A stretch of DNA of 64,000 nucleotides from Nocardia mexicana NBRC 108244 (GTDB lineage: Bacteria; Actinomycetota; Actinomycetes; Mycobacteriales; Mycobacteriaceae): positions 1-64,000 of the forward strand of contig NZ_BDBV01000002.1 of assembly GCF_001613165.1 (NCBI RefSeq), read 5' to 3'. The notes under the pieces were generated by a model that saw only the letters and a program-made list of their open reading frames with translations, was not told the origin of the DNA and searched no databases. Below are positions 27,982 through 36,718 of the stretch, in pieces. The position numbers were made by a program, and so were the translations under genes. Numbering within the stretch: the stretch's first letter is position 1; every line of letters begins with the position of its first letter.

Positions 27982-28086
27982 GTGTCGAATCTAGTCAACG
28001 GGTGTCGAGCGTTGCGAACCAGCAACCTTCGGCCGGTCGAGCGTGTCTCTCGGCGCGCGGGCGTGCGGGGCGTTACTCTCCATGGC

Positions 28087-28494
28087 GTGATTCCCTTGCG
28101 TCGTTGCTGCCGTCCGGCCTGCAAGAACCCGGCCGTTGCGACGCTGACCTATGTGTACTCCGACTCGACGGCCGTCGTCGGCCCGCTGGCCACCGTCGCC
28201 GAGCCGCACTCCTGGGACCTGTGCGAGACCCATGCGTCCCGGATCACCGCGCCGAAGGGCTGGGACATGGTCCGCCACGAGGGCGGCTTCTCCTCCAGCA
28301 CACCGGACGACGACGATCTGACCGCGCTCGCCGAGGCGGTCCGGGAGGCCGGGATGCGCCGCCGCGCACCCGAGCCCGAGCCGCACGGTTACCCGGACTA
28401 TTCCCCCGCTCCCCAGCGTCCCGCCCGCACCGGGCGTCCCGGACGCACCGGCCGCCGCGGCCATCTGCGCGTACTGCCGGACCCGCCGAACTGA
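28087..28494 (+). CDS. DUF3499 family protein (Rv3258c-like)
   Basis: A 135-residue protein found next to manB and whiB2 throughout the Mycobacteriales. The conserved part is the N-terminal RRCCRPACKNPAVATLTYVYSDSTAVVGPL and EPHSWDLCETHASRITAPKGWDMVRHE, cited here in pieces; the Cys/His spacing suggests a small zinc-binding domain. The C-terminus is Pro/Arg-rich and disordered. The frame is open from 27982, but GTG 28087 matches the family start. Its role is unknown; the context suggests cell envelope or division. A strong palindrome follows immediately. Confidence 0.85.
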   Translation: MIPLRRCCRPACKNPAVATLTYVYSDSTAVVGPLATVAEPHSWDLCETHASRITAPKGWDMVRHEGGFSSSTPDDDDLTALAEAVREAGMRRRAPEPEPHGYPDYSPAPQRPARTGRPGRTGRRGHLRVLPDPPN

Positions 28495-28495
28495 T

Positions 28496-28531
28496 CCTGT
28501 TGTCGCGGCCCCAGGGGGCCGCGACAACAGG
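28496..28531 (+). terminator. Palindrome A, copy 2 (17-bp perfect stem)
   Basis: Arms CCTGTTGTCGCGGCCCC and complement with an AG loop, starting just past the DUF3499 stop. It matches copy 1 at 15510 except for one compensated base pair, evidence that the stem itself is conserved. Confidence 0.7.
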
Positions 28532-28543
28532 AAAATAAGAGGC

Positions 28544-28686
28544 ACCGCGACGACGGGAACCTGAGACGACGCGGCGATCGGAACCAGAGACCGCGCGACG
28601 ACCAGAACCAGACACAGCGCGACGACCAGAACCAGAGGCTGCCCGGCAAACGGAACCAGAGGCGGCGCGGCGAACGGACTGAGAGC
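28544..28686. repeat. 24-nt tandem repeat, about six degenerate units
   Basis: GAACCAGAG-type cores (GAACCTGAG, GAACCAGAG, GAACCAGAC, GAACCAGAG, GAACCAGAG, then a decayed GGACTGAG) begin at 28557, 28581, 28605, 28629, 28653 and 28677, an exact 24-nt period. CGCGACGAC-like sequence lies between the cores. There is no spacer diversity, so it is a minisatellite rather than CRISPR. Confidence 0.75.
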
Positions 28687-28735
28687 TCTCGCCGGTATCC
28701 CCTTTCGCCGCGCGGCGCTGCTGGGCATTCTTGTT

Positions 28736-28771
28736 CCCCGCCGCACGGCCCCCTGGGGCCGTGCGGCGGGG
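28736..28771 (+). repeat. Palindrome B, copy 2 (17-bp stem)
   Basis: Arms CCCCGCCGCACGGCCCC and complement with a CT loop. It lies about 110 nt upstream of manB and so is not an ordinary terminator of an upstream gene. It is near-identical to 15686-15721. Confidence 0.65.
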
Positions 28772-28883
28772 ATCTACCGGGGCCGAGGTCTCGTGTTCGC
28801 CTACGGCGAAGTCGGGTCGTTCTCAGCGCATCCGCAGGTGTACCGAATACGTTCTGCGGTGGCTGCGGACTAGGGTGATGGCC

Positions 28884-30260
28884 ATGACAGTCGCCCGGTC
28901 TGCCGAGTCCGTGAAAGCAGTTGTCAAGGCGTACGACGTTCGCGGTGTGGTCGGAGAACAGATCGACGCGGACTTCGTGCGGGACGTGGGCGCCTCCTTC
29001 GCGCGCCTGATGCGCCGCGAGGATGCGACGCGCGTCGTCATCGGGCACGACATGCGGGAATCCTCGCCGGGCCTGGCGGACGCGTTCGCCGACGGCGTGC
29101 TGTCCCAGGGCCTGGACGTGATCCAGATCGGGCTGGCCTCCACCGACGAGCTGTACTTCGCCTCGGGACACCTGAGCTGCCCCGGCGCCATGTTCACCGC
29201 CAGCCACAATCCCGCCCGCTACAACGGCATCAAGCTGTGCCGGGCCAACGCGCTCCCGGTCGGACAGGACACCGGTCTGGCCACCATCACCGACGAACTC
29301 GTCGGCGGCGTGCCCGCCCACGACGGCCCGCGCGGCACCGCGGCCGAGCAGAACCTGCTCGACGCCTACGCCGAATTCCTGCGCGATCTGGTCGATCTCG
29401 ACGATATCCGTCCCTTGCAGATCGCCGTCGACGCCGGCAACGGCATGGGCGGCTACACCGTTCCGGCGGTGCTCGGCCCGGTGTCGCAGCTGACCATCGC
29501 GCCCCTGTACTTCGAGCTGGACGGCACCTTCCCCAACCACGAGGCCAACCCGCTGGACCCGAAGAACCTGGTGGATCTGCAGCGGTACGTCCGCGAGACG
29601 GGCGCCGACATCGGCCTGGCCTTCGACGGCGACGCCGACCGCTGCTTCGTCGTCGACGAGCGCGGCGAGCCGGTGTCCCCCTCCGCGATCACCGCGCTGG
29701 TCGCCGAGCGGGAGTTGGCCAAGGAGCCCGGCGCCACGGTCATCCACAACCTCATCACCTCACGAGCGGTGCCGGAGCTGGTGACCGAGCTGGGCGGCAC
29801 CCCGGTGCGCACCCGGGTCGGGCACTCCTTCATCAAGCAGCAGATGGCCGCCACGGGGGCGATCTTCGGCGGCGAACACTCCGCGCACTACTACTTCCGC
29901 GACTTCTGGGGCGCCGACTCCGGCATGCTCGCGGCCCTGCACGTGCTGGCCGCACTCGGCGAGAAGGACCGGCCGATGTCGGAGCTGGCATCGGCGTATG
30001 CAACATATGCTGCCTCCGGGGAGATCAACTCCACAGTGGACGACGCACAGGGGCGGACCATGGCGGTGGTCACGGCGTTCGAGGGACGGGCCAGGTCGAT
30101 CGACCGGATGGACGGCGTGACCGTGCAACTGCCCGACCACGCCTGGTTCAACCTGCGCGCCTCCAATACCGAACCGCTGCTTCGTCTCAACGTCGAGGCT
30201 CGATCGCAGGAGGAAGTAGACGCACTCGTAACCGAGATCCTGAGCATCGTCCGCGGCTGA
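28884..30260 (+). CDS. manB: Phosphomannomutase ManB (PmmA)
   Basis: A 458-residue phosphohexomutase that converts mannose 6-phosphate to mannose 1-phosphate for GDP-mannose, mannosylated lipids and lipoglycans. Motifs in order are AYDVRGVVGEQID, TASHNPARYNGIK (phosphoserine), DGDADRC (magnesium), GEHSAHYYFRDFWGADSG (sugar) and RASNTEPLLRLNVEA (phosphate). ATG 28884 has AGGG 8 nt upstream; an ATG at 28878 is the alternative. It begins the manB-TobH-manA run. The mycobacterial equivalent is Rv3257c. Confidence 0.95.
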   Translation: MTVARSAESVKAVVKAYDVRGVVGEQIDADFVRDVGASFARLMRREDATRVVIGHDMRESSPGLADAFADGVLSQGLDVIQIGLASTDELYFASGHLSCPGAMFTASHNPARYNGIKLCRANALPVGQDTGLATITDELVGGVPAHDGPRGTAAEQNLLDAYAEFLRDLVDLDDIRPLQIAVDAGNGMGGYTVPAVLGPVSQLTIAPLYFELDGTFPNHEANPLDPKNLVDLQRYVRETGADIGLAFDGDADRCFVVDERGEPVSPSAITALVAERELAKEPGATVIHNLITSRAVPELVTELGGTPVRTRVGHSFIKQQMAATGAIFGGEHSAHYYFRDFWGADSGMLAALHVLAALGEKDRPMSELASAYATYAASGEINSTVDDAQGRTMAVVTAFEGRARSIDRMDGVTVQLPDHAWFNLRASNTEPLLRLNVEARSQEEVDALVTEILSIVRG

Positions 30261-30363
30261 CTGGAATAGTGGAATCACAAGGTGCGAATTCGTTCGCAGT
30301 TACAGCTTCACCCGGGCGAACACCCGGCTTGGTGACCCGATTGAGGGGAGGTGGCAACGCCCG

Positions 30364-31572
30364 ATGATCGCAGGGACACCGGTACTCGACCTCGATGACG
30401 TCGCCTCGCTGGAGGCCGCCGACTCCGGGGGCACGTTGCGCTCGGCTGCTTCCGGCGGCGCCCAGGTGCGCGCCACCGCCGCGGCGGTCGACGAGAATGT
30501 GCTCGCCCGCCTGCACGATCTGCGCCCCCGCAGCCTGGTGCTGGTCTCCGGCACCGGACGGGCCGACCGCGCCGCCGCGCTGCTCGTGGCCACGCTGGGT
30601 GACCGTGCCGGACTGCCCATCGTCCGCGCGGGTGCCATCCCGCAGTGGGTGGGCCCGCTGGACGCCGTCCTCGTCGCCGGGGACGACGCGGGCGATCCGC
30701 GCCTGATCGATGCGGTGGATCGCGCCGTCAAGCGCGGCGCCGAGGTGGTCGTGGCAACCCCGGACGAGGGCCCGCTGCGGGCCGCGACCGCCGGGCGGGC
30801 CGCGCTGCTGCCGCCGCGGGTGCGGGTGCTCGACCACAATCGGATGCTGCGGTTCCTGGCCGTCGGCGTCGCGGTGCTGCAGGCCATCGATCCGGCCCGG
30901 ATCGGCCCGCTGGTGCCGGACCTGAGCGCGCTCGCCGACGTGCTCGACGCCGAGGCGCTGCGCGACGGACCGCACAACGAGGTGTTCCACAACCCGGCCA
31001 AGGCCCTCGCCGCCCGCATGCGGGAACGGCGCATCGTGCTGACCGGCGACTCGCCCGCGGCGGCCGAGGTGGCCGCGCACGCCGCCGAGGTGCTGCTGCC
31101 CGCGGCGGGGCAGATCGCCGCCGCCACCGACCTGGCCGACGCGGTGGCCGCCAATCCGCGCATGGTCGAGGCGGCGGGCGTGGCGGCACCCGGCTTCGAC
31201 CCGCTGTTCCACGACGAGCAGCTCGACGGTCCGGCGCCGGTCGAGCGGGTGCGGGTCTTCGTGGTCAGCGCCGATGCCGATCAGGTGGCGGCGCGGCGGC
31301 GGCTGGCGGTGTTCGGCGCGGGAGCCGGGCTGGTCGACGCCGATCTGGTGAACGTGGACGTGGAGCTGATGAGTACCGAGTCCGGCGGGCCGCCCGCGGC
31401 GCCGCCGGACGAACCGCTACCGGGCGGCGGGCCGATGTTCCGGGTGGGAAGCGAACTGGAACAGCTTGCGGTACTGGTGGTCCGGCTGGAGATGGCGGCG
31501 GCGTACCTACGCCTGCTGGGCTGCGGACCGGCCACCGACCGTCCGGAGCGGTACGACGGGGGACGCTACTAG
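30364..31572 (+). CDS. TobH-like SIS-domain protein (Rv3256c-like)
   Basis: A 402-residue protein always found between manB and manA in this order of bacteria. The central part (about 50-320) looks like a sugar isomerase (SIS) fold with Rossmann-like strands (RPRSLVLVSGTGRADRAAAL, DAVLVAGDDAGDPRLIDAV). Its position suggests a role in mannose phosphate metabolism, perhaps isomerase-like, but no activity is established. ATG at 30364 follows a GGGGAGG sequence. Its TAG overlaps the manA GTG by one base, so the pair is coupled. Confidence 0.8.
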   Translation: MIAGTPVLDLDDVASLEAADSGGTLRSAASGGAQVRATAAAVDENVLARLHDLRPRSLVLVSGTGRADRAAALLVATLGDRAGLPIVRAGAIPQWVGPLDAVLVAGDDAGDPRLIDAVDRAVKRGAEVVVATPDEGPLRAATAGRAALLPPRVRVLDHNRMLRFLAVGVAVLQAIDPARIGPLVPDLSALADVLDAEALRDGPHNEVFHNPAKALAARMRERRIVLTGDSPAAAEVAAHAAEVLLPAAGQIAAATDLADAVAANPRMVEAAGVAAPGFDPLFHDEQLDGPAPVERVRVFVVSADADQVAARRRLAVFGAGAGLVDADLVNVDVELMSTESGGPPAAPPDEPLPGGGPMFRVGSELEQLAVLVVRLEMAAAYLRLLGCGPATDRPERYDGGRY

Positions 31573-32828
31573 TGCACGAACTCGTTGGTGCGTTGCGTTC
31601 CTACGCCTGGGGGTCGCGCACCGCACTCGCTCAGCTGTGCGGCCGACCGGTCCCTTCCGCACACCCGGAGGCCGAACTGTGGTTCGGCGCCCATCCCGCC
31701 GATCCCGCACAGGTCAGCATCGACGGCCACAGCACCTCGCTGCTCGATGTGGTGGCCGCCGATCCGCAGCGCGAATTGGGCGCGGTCGCACCGGCATTCG
31801 GCGGGCGGCTACCGTTCCTGCTGAAGATCCTGGCGGCCGAGGAGCCGCTGTCGCTGCAGGCGCATCCCAGTGCCGAACAGGCACGCGGCGGCTTCGAGCG
31901 GGAGAATCAGGCCCGGGTGCCGCTGGATTCGCCGATGCGCAACTACCGCGACGACAGCCACAAGCCCGAACTGGTGGTCGCGCTGGAACGGTTCGAGGCG
32001 CTGGCCGGGTTCCGCGATCCGCGCCGCACCGTCGCGCTGCTGCGAGCGCTCGCCGTGCCGGAGCTGGCCCCGTACGCCGATCTGCTTGCCGCGCAACCGG
32101 ATTCGGACGGCCTGCGGACGCTGTTCACCACCTGGATCACGCTGCCGCAGGCGATGCTCGCCGGACTGCTGCCGAAGGTGCTCGACGGCTGCGTGCGGTA
32201 TCTGTCCGACAAGAACTGCCCGGACAGCCACGGCACCGGCGAAACCCCTTCCGCGGGTAAGGAGTTCGTCGCCGAGGCGCGCACGACGCTGGAGCTGGCC
32301 GAGGCCTACCCCGGTGATGCGGGCGTGCTGGCCGCGCTGCTGCTGAACCGGTTGACGCTGCAGCCGGGCCAGGGCTTGTTCCTGGCCGCCGGAAACCTGC
32401 ACGCCTACCTGCACGGCGTCGGCGTGGAGATCATGGCCAATTCCGACAATGTGCTGCGCGGCGGGCTGACCCCCAAGCACGTCGACGTCCCGGAGCTGTT
32501 GCGGGTGCTGGACTTCGAGCCGCTGGACGTGCCGATCGTGACGGCGGAGCCGGTCGGGGACGGCTCGTTCCGGTACCGCGCTCCCGCGGCGGAGTTCGCG
32601 CTGCGGCGTTTCGATCTGACGGCCGGCGCCGAGCCGACGGCCGTGCCGCGCACCGGGCCCGGCATCATCCTGTGCACGGCCGGCACCGTGCGGCTGCGGC
32701 AGGGCGCCGCCGAATTGCGGATCACGCCGGGCAACGCGGCCTGGATCTCCGCCGCCGATTCGAATATCCGCGCCCAGGCGGTCGACGGCGACGCGCAGCT
32801 GTTCTGTGCCTGCGTCGGGGACGAGTGA
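31572..32828 (+). CDS. manA: Mannose-6-phosphate isomerase, class I
   Basis: A 418-residue zinc enzyme interconverting fructose 6-phosphate and mannose 6-phosphate, the entry to mannose metabolism. Family marks are AELWFGAHPADPAQV, LLKILAAEEPLSLQAHPS (zinc ligands Q and H), NYRDDSHKPELVVAL (Glu ligand) and AAGNLHAYLHGVGVEIMANSDNVLRGGLTPKHVDVPELL, shown in pieces. The start is GTG at 31572. It is coupled to the TobH-like gene, and with manB and the guanylyltransferase at 36719 completes the route to GDP-mannose. Confidence 0.95.
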   Translation: MHELVGALRSYAWGSRTALAQLCGRPVPSAHPEAELWFGAHPADPAQVSIDGHSTSLLDVVAADPQRELGAVAPAFGGRLPFLLKILAAEEPLSLQAHPSAEQARGGFERENQARVPLDSPMRNYRDDSHKPELVVALERFEALAGFRDPRRTVALLRALAVPELAPYADLLAAQPDSDGLRTLFTTWITLPQAMLAGLLPKVLDGCVRYLSDKNCPDSHGTGETPSAGKEFVAEARTTLELAEAYPGDAGVLAALLLNRLTLQPGQGLFLAAGNLHAYLHGVGVEIMANSDNVLRGGLTPKHVDVPELLRVLDFEPLDVPIVTAEPVGDGSFRYRAPAAEFALRRFDLTAGAEPTAVPRTGPGIILCTAGTVRLRQGAAELRITPGNAAWISAADSNIRAQAVDGDAQLFCACVGDE

Positions 32829-32948
32829 GCGGCCCGGCGTGTACTACCGTGACGCGAAGTACGGACGGCAGCGGTAAGTTGATCCGGCATATCCGACACG
32901 GCGGCGGTCTCCGGCGTGCGGCGAGGACGAAAGGACCGATGCGGCACC

Positions 32949-33869
32949 ATGTCTGCGGGTGGCGGTAAGAAGGCGATTCTCGCGGCGTTGACCGCGAATG
33001 CCGGGATCGCGGTGGCGAAGTTCATCGGCGCGGCGATCACGGGTTCGGCATCGATGCTGGCCGAAGGTGTGCACTCGGTGGCCGACACCGGCAACCAGGG
33101 CCTGCTGCTGCTCGGGCAGAAGCGGGCCCAGCAGGAGGCCGACGAGCTGCACCCGTTCGGCTACGGGCGCAACCGGTACTTCTATTCGTTCGTGGTCGCG
33201 CTGGTGCTGTTCACCCTCGGCGCGATGTTCTCCATCTACGAGGGAATCCACAAGATCCAGCACCCCGAGGAGCTGACCTCGCCGATCGTGGCGGTCGCGA
33301 TCCTGGTGATCGCCATCGGGCTCGAGACCTACAGCTTCATCACCGCCATGCGCGAGTCGGCGCCGCTGCGCGCCGGAACGAGCTGGTGGCGGTTCATTCG
33401 CAACTCCCGCAATCCGGAGCTGCCGGTGGTGCTGCTGGAGGACACCGGGGCGCTGGTCGGCCTGGTGCTGGCGTTGGCGGCGGTCGTGCTCACGATGCTG
33501 ACCGGCGACCCGGTCTGGGACGGCATCGGCACCCTCGGCATCGGCATCCTGCTGGGCACCATCGCGATCGTGCTCATCGTGGAGATGAAGAGCCTGCTCA
33601 TCGGCGAGGGCGCGACGCCGGACCAGGACGACAAGATCCGCGCGGGCCTGGTCGACGGAACCCGCATCGATCGCGTGATCCACCTCCGCACCCAGTACCT
33701 CGGCCCGGACGAACTGCTGGTCGCCGCGAAGGTGTCGATCGTGCCCGGATTGGAGATCACCGATATCGCCGCGGCGATCGATGAGGCCGAGGCCAGGGTG
33801 CGCGCGGAGATCCCGATCGCCCGCGTCATGTACATCGAACCCGACCTCTACCGCACCCAGCGCGCATAG
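32949..33869 (+). CDS. Cation diffusion facilitator transporter
   Basis: A 306-residue metal/proton antiporter of the CDF family, exporting zinc, manganese or similar ions. There are six predicted membrane helices. The binding motif HxxxD is seen in LAEGVHSVADTGNQG, followed by HPFGYGRNRYFYSFVVALVLF. LLEDTGALVGLVLALAAVVL carries an ExxD-type variant in place of the common DxxxH, so metal preference is unclear. A short cytoplasmic ferredoxin-like tail follows (IDRVIHLRTQYLGPDELLVAAKV). ATG 32949 has AAGGA upstream. It ends at repeat copy 2. Confidence 0.9.
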   Translation: MSAGGGKKAILAALTANAGIAVAKFIGAAITGSASMLAEGVHSVADTGNQGLLLLGQKRAQQEADELHPFGYGRNRYFYSFVVALVLFTLGAMFSIYEGIHKIQHPEELTSPIVAVAILVIAIGLETYSFITAMRESAPLRAGTSWWRFIRNSRNPELPVVLLEDTGALVGLVLALAAVVLTMLTGDPVWDGIGTLGIGILLGTIAIVLIVEMKSLLIGEGATPDQDDKIRAGLVDGTRIDRVIHLRTQYLGPDELLVAAKVSIVPGLEITDIAAAIDEAEARVRAEIPIARVMYIEPDLYRTQRA

Positions 33870-33870
33870 C

Positions 33871-33950
33871 TTCCCGCACCGTTTACCAGTTCCCGCACCC
33901 CGTACAGGGTCCTGTACGGGGTGCGGGAACATGCAGGGCGTGCGGGAAGA
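33871..33950. repeat. 80-nt nested palindromic repeat, copy 2
   Basis: The best-formed copy. Inner arms are 20 bp and perfectly paired (GTTCCCGCACCCCGTACAGG and complement) with a 2-nt loop at 33889-33930, flanked by outer arms. It fills the gap between two convergent genes and would act as a strong two-way terminator. See copies 1 and 3. Confidence 0.8.
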
Positions 33951-33960
33951 GTTGCGCCCG

Positions 33961-35442
33961 CTATGGCAGGCGCTGCGGGCGGCCGACCCGGCCGCTTCCG
34001 AGGAGCTCGAGCGGGGCGGTGCGGATGCCGAAGCGGTCGCGCAGGGCGTGTCCCGCGGCGTGGAGGCCGGACATGCCGTGTACGCCCGGGCCGGGCGAGG
34101 TGGCCGACGAGCAGAAGTAGACGCCGGGCAGCGGTGTGGCGTACGGGTTCCAGCGCGGGGCGGGCCGGAAGACGGTCTGCCACAGGTTCATTGCGCCCGC
34201 CGCGATGTCGCCGCCGACGTAGTTGGCGTTGTAGGCGGGCATGGCCGAGGCCGTGCGGACGTGCTGGGCCAGGATCAGGTCGCGGAAACCCGGTGCGAAG
34301 CGCTCGATCTGGGCGATGACGGCGGCGCTGACATCGCGGGTGGAGCCGTTGGGCACGTGCGCGTAGGCGTAGAGCGTGTGGCCGCCCTCCGGCGCGCGCG
34401 TCGGGTCCACGACCCCGGGCTGGATCGCGAGGACGTACGGGCGCTCCGCGTGTTCGCCTGCGGCCACGGCCTTTTCGGCGATGACGGCCTCGGCGCGGGT
34501 GCCGACCAGGTGCAGGGTGCCCGCGCTCGCACAGCCCTCCGCCTGCCACGGCACCGGGCCCGACAGCGCGAAGTCGACCTTGCACGCGGCGCCGCCGTAG
34601 CGGAATCGCCGCAGTTGCCGCGAGTATCGGGCGGGCAGCCGATCACCCGCCAGGCGCAGCAGCTCGGCGGGGGCGGTATCCAGCAGAACCGTTCGCGCAC
34701 TGTCGAATTCGGCGAGCGAGTCGACCCGGTGCCCGGTCACGACGCGGCCGCCGTGCAGCTCGATGTCGGCGGCCAGCGCGTCCACGATGGCCTGGCTCCC
34801 GCCGCGCGGCACCGGCCAGCCGCCCGCATGTGCCAGGCTGCCCAGCAGCAGGGCGACCCCGGCGGCAGAGAACGCCCGCGGCGGCGTGATGGCGTGCGCG
34901 CTGACACCGGTGAACAAGGCCGGCGCGACCTCCTCGCGAAAACGCAGATCCCACAGCGGACTCGACTGCTCGAGCAACCTGCGCCCGAATCGCACCCCGG
35001 TCACCGCGTCCAGCGGCGGATGCCGCAGATCCGACATCCCCAGCTCGACGAGCCGCTCCCAGTTCGCCACCAGCGGCCCGAACAACCGGCGCCAGGCGCC
35101 GCCGTCACGCCCCAGGTCGGCCACCGTCCGGTCCAGGTCGCGCCACGCCACACCGGCCACTCCCCCGTCCAGCGGGTGGGCGTAGGAGGCATCGGGCGCC
35201 AGCAGGTCGACACCGTGCGCGGCCAGATCGAAGGCGCGAAAAAACGGTGACGCCAGCGCCATCGGATGCGCGCCCGCACACACGTCGTGCCGGTATCCCG
35301 GCAGGGTGAGCTCCGAGGTCCGGCACCCTCCCCCGATGGTGTCCGCGGCCTCGCGCACCTCGACCTCGAGCCCCGCCCGGGCGAGAATCACAGCCGCAGC
35401 AAGCCCGTTCGGCCCCGACCCGACCACTACAGCGTCCGCCAT
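33961..35442 (-). CDS. Phytoene dehydrogenase-like FAD oxidoreductase
   Basis: A 493-residue flavoprotein of the amine oxidase / phytoene desaturase superfamily. The dinucleotide-binding motif VVVGSGPNGLAAAVILARAG is at the N-terminus and the closing FCSSATSPGPGVHGMSGLHAAGHAL block at the C-terminus. No crtB or crtE is adjacent, so a carotenoid role is not supported; homologues in actinobacteria are often of unknown substrate. ATG 35442 (MADAVVVGSG) is preceded by GTGGGAA; an in-frame GTG three codons up is the alternative. It ends against repeat copy 2. Confidence 0.85.
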   Translation of the reverse strand: MADAVVVGSGPNGLAAAVILARAGLEVEVREAADTIGGGCRTSELTLPGYRHDVCAGAHPMALASPFFRAFDLAAHGVDLLAPDASYAHPLDGGVAGVAWRDLDRTVADLGRDGGAWRRLFGPLVANWERLVELGMSDLRHPPLDAVTGVRFGRRLLEQSSPLWDLRFREEVAPALFTGVSAHAITPPRAFSAAGVALLLGSLAHAGGWPVPRGGSQAIVDALAADIELHGGRVVTGHRVDSLAEFDSARTVLLDTAPAELLRLAGDRLPARYSRQLRRFRYGGAACKVDFALSGPVPWQAEGCASAGTLHLVGTRAEAVIAEKAVAAGEHAERPYVLAIQPGVVDPTRAPEGGHTLYAYAHVPNGSTRDVSAAVIAQIERFAPGFRDLILAQHVRTASAMPAYNANYVGGDIAAGAMNLWQTVFRPAPRWNPYATPLPGVYFCSSATSPGPGVHGMSGLHAAGHALRDRFGIRTAPLELLGSGRVGRPQRLP

Positions 35443-35558
35443 ATTTCCCACTGTATGCCCACCGGACCGCCCGGCCCGCGACCATGACCAGAGTCACCCG
35501 GCGGCTGGTCGACGACGGCCGCGGGGCGTTCCCGGGAGACCAACCGGGTCAACGGATT

Positions 35559-36131
35559 TCAGTCGCGGGTCCAGTGCCGCACGAGAATGGCCAGGCGCTG
35601 GTCGCGGAGGTCGGGGCGCAGCCTGCCGTCCCGGTCGAGGGTGGCGAGGCCGTGCAGTGCGCTCCAGGCGACCTCGGTGAACGGCTCCGGATCGTCGTCG
35701 CCGGCGAACGGGGTGAACACCGCGCGGAGCTCACCGAAGGCGTCGCGCAGGGCCTGCGGTGCGTCGGGGCCGAACTTCAGATCCACATCGAGCACGAAAA
35801 TGGCGTCATAGAGGGCCGGGCTGGTGCGCGCGAACTCCAGGTAGCCGCGGGCGACCGCCGTCACCGCGTGTTCGGGAGTCGCGGCGGCCGTGCGTAACCG
35901 GCGGAAGCGCTCGGCCAGCTCGGCGCAGCCCTGCTCGGCCACGGCGGCGAGGATCGCGTCCTTGCCCGCGAAATGGCTGTAGAGCACCGGCTGGCTGTAT
36001 TCGATCGCATCGGCCAGGCGGCGCACCGTCACCGCATCCCAGCCCTGCGCCTCGGCTATCTCGCGGGCGGTGTCGATGATCTGCTGATGCCGCTCGGCGC
36101 GCTGGCGTTCTTTTCGTGTCTGCGTGCTCAT
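35559..36131 (-). CDS. TetR family repressor
   Basis: A 190-residue repressor with an N-terminal helix-turn-helix (ERHQQIIDTAREIAEAQGW, then TVRRLADAIEYSQPVLYSHFAGKDAIL) and a ligand-binding C-terminus. It faces a DUF4267 gene across an 89-nt gap that carries two near-identical 15-nt palindromes, one next to each start, so it probably represses itself and that gene. The start is 36131 (MSTQTRKER). The ligand is unknown. Confidence 0.92.
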   Translation of the reverse strand: MSTQTRKERQRAERHQQIIDTAREIAEAQGWDAVTVRRLADAIEYSQPVLYSHFAGKDAILAAVAEQGCAELAERFRRLRTAAATPEHAVTAVARGYLEFARTSPALYDAIFVLDVDLKFGPDAPQALRDAFGELRAVFTPFAGDDDPEPFTEVAWSALHGLATLDRDGRLRPDLRDQRLAILVRHWTRD

Positions 36132-36140
36132 CGCCCAAAT

Positions 36141-36155
36141 TCTAGCACCGCTAGA
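36141..36155. promoter_or_regulatory. TetR operator candidate 1
   Basis: TCTAGC-ACC-GCTAGA is a perfect inverted repeat with a 3-nt centre, 9 nt upstream of the TetR start. It matches the second site at 36192 in 13 of 15 positions. Confidence 0.65.
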
Positions 36156-36191
36156 CAAGCGAGCCGTGCACGAGTTAACGTTGCTCTATCA

Positions 36192-36206
36192 TTTAGCAGC
36201 GCTAGA
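36192..36206. promoter_or_regulatory. TetR operator candidate 2
   Basis: TTTAGC-AGC-GCTAGA lies 15 nt upstream of the DUF4267 start and so would overlap the promoter. Two copies spaced 51 nt apart suit a TetR dimer binding both divergent promoters. Confidence 0.65.
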
Positions 36207-36220
36207 TTTTGGAGCACCTG

Positions 36221-36646
36221 ATGAATCTCTCCCGCATCGCCACCGCCCTCGTCCTCGCCCTCGTCGCCTTCGTCTTCTACTTCGGCACCGGCTTCCTGGT
36301 AGCGCCCGAGTCGACGGCCGCCGGCTTCGGACTGCCGGCCTGGCCGCACGGCGAGGCCGCCGCGTTCTTGAATATCAAGGGAGTCCGCGACGTCACCTCG
36401 GGCATGGTGATCCTGGTCCTGCTCCTCGCCCGGCAGCGCTTCGCCCTCGGCATCGCGGTACTCACCTTCGCCCTCGCTCCCGTCGGCGACATGATCACCG
36501 TGCTGAGTCACCACGGTTCCGCCGCAATGGCTTTCGGCGTGCACGGCCTCACCGCGGTCGGCATGGCCCTGACCGGCGCGCTGCTGATCCGCGAGCGGCG
36601 CGCGGTCGGCAAGCCGGTCCCGCAGCCCATCCCTGCGGCCGCCTGA
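36221..36646 (+). CDS. DUF4267 small membrane protein
   Basis: A 141-residue protein with four hydrophobic helices (about 5-25, 55-75, 80-97 and 105-125). This pattern, with GFGLP and FLNIKGVRDVTSG, fits DUF4267. The start at 36221 has GGAG 6 nt upstream. It diverges from a TetR repressor with operators at both starts, so its expression is likely induced by the repressor's ligand. Function is unknown; related genes sit with repressors in many actinobacteria. Confidence 0.8.
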   Translation: MNLSRIATALVLALVAFVFYFGTGFLVAPESTAAGFGLPAWPHGEAAAFLNIKGVRDVTSGMVILVLLLARQRFALGIAVLTFALAPVGDMITVLSHHGSAAMAFGVHGLTAVGMALTGALLIRERRAVGKPVPQPIPAAA

Positions 36647-36718
36647 CACGGAATACCGGTCCCCGCAACAGAATTCGCCGCTCACAACTCCGTGAGCGGC
36701 GAATTTCCGATGCGGTGC

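Larger units (their letters stand above)
28495..28883. other. Structured intergenic region between DUF3499 gene and manB
   Basis: No real gene is seen. It holds palindrome A (28496-28531), a six-unit 24-nt tandem repeat (about 28544-28686), palindrome B (28736-28771) and the manB leader. Open frames across it show octapeptide repetition only because the DNA has a 24-nt period. Confidence 0.6.

Noticed and set aside
28544..28686. CRISPR array
   Set aside because: Repeats touch one another without unique spacers. The same applies to 6997-7062 and 15631-15691.
28398..29747. Minus-strand frames with octapeptide repeats (RLWFRLPG-like) near manB
   Set aside because: The repetition comes from the 24-nt DNA period and the frame overlaps the phosphomannomutase gene. 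The frame has no ribosome site or family pattern.
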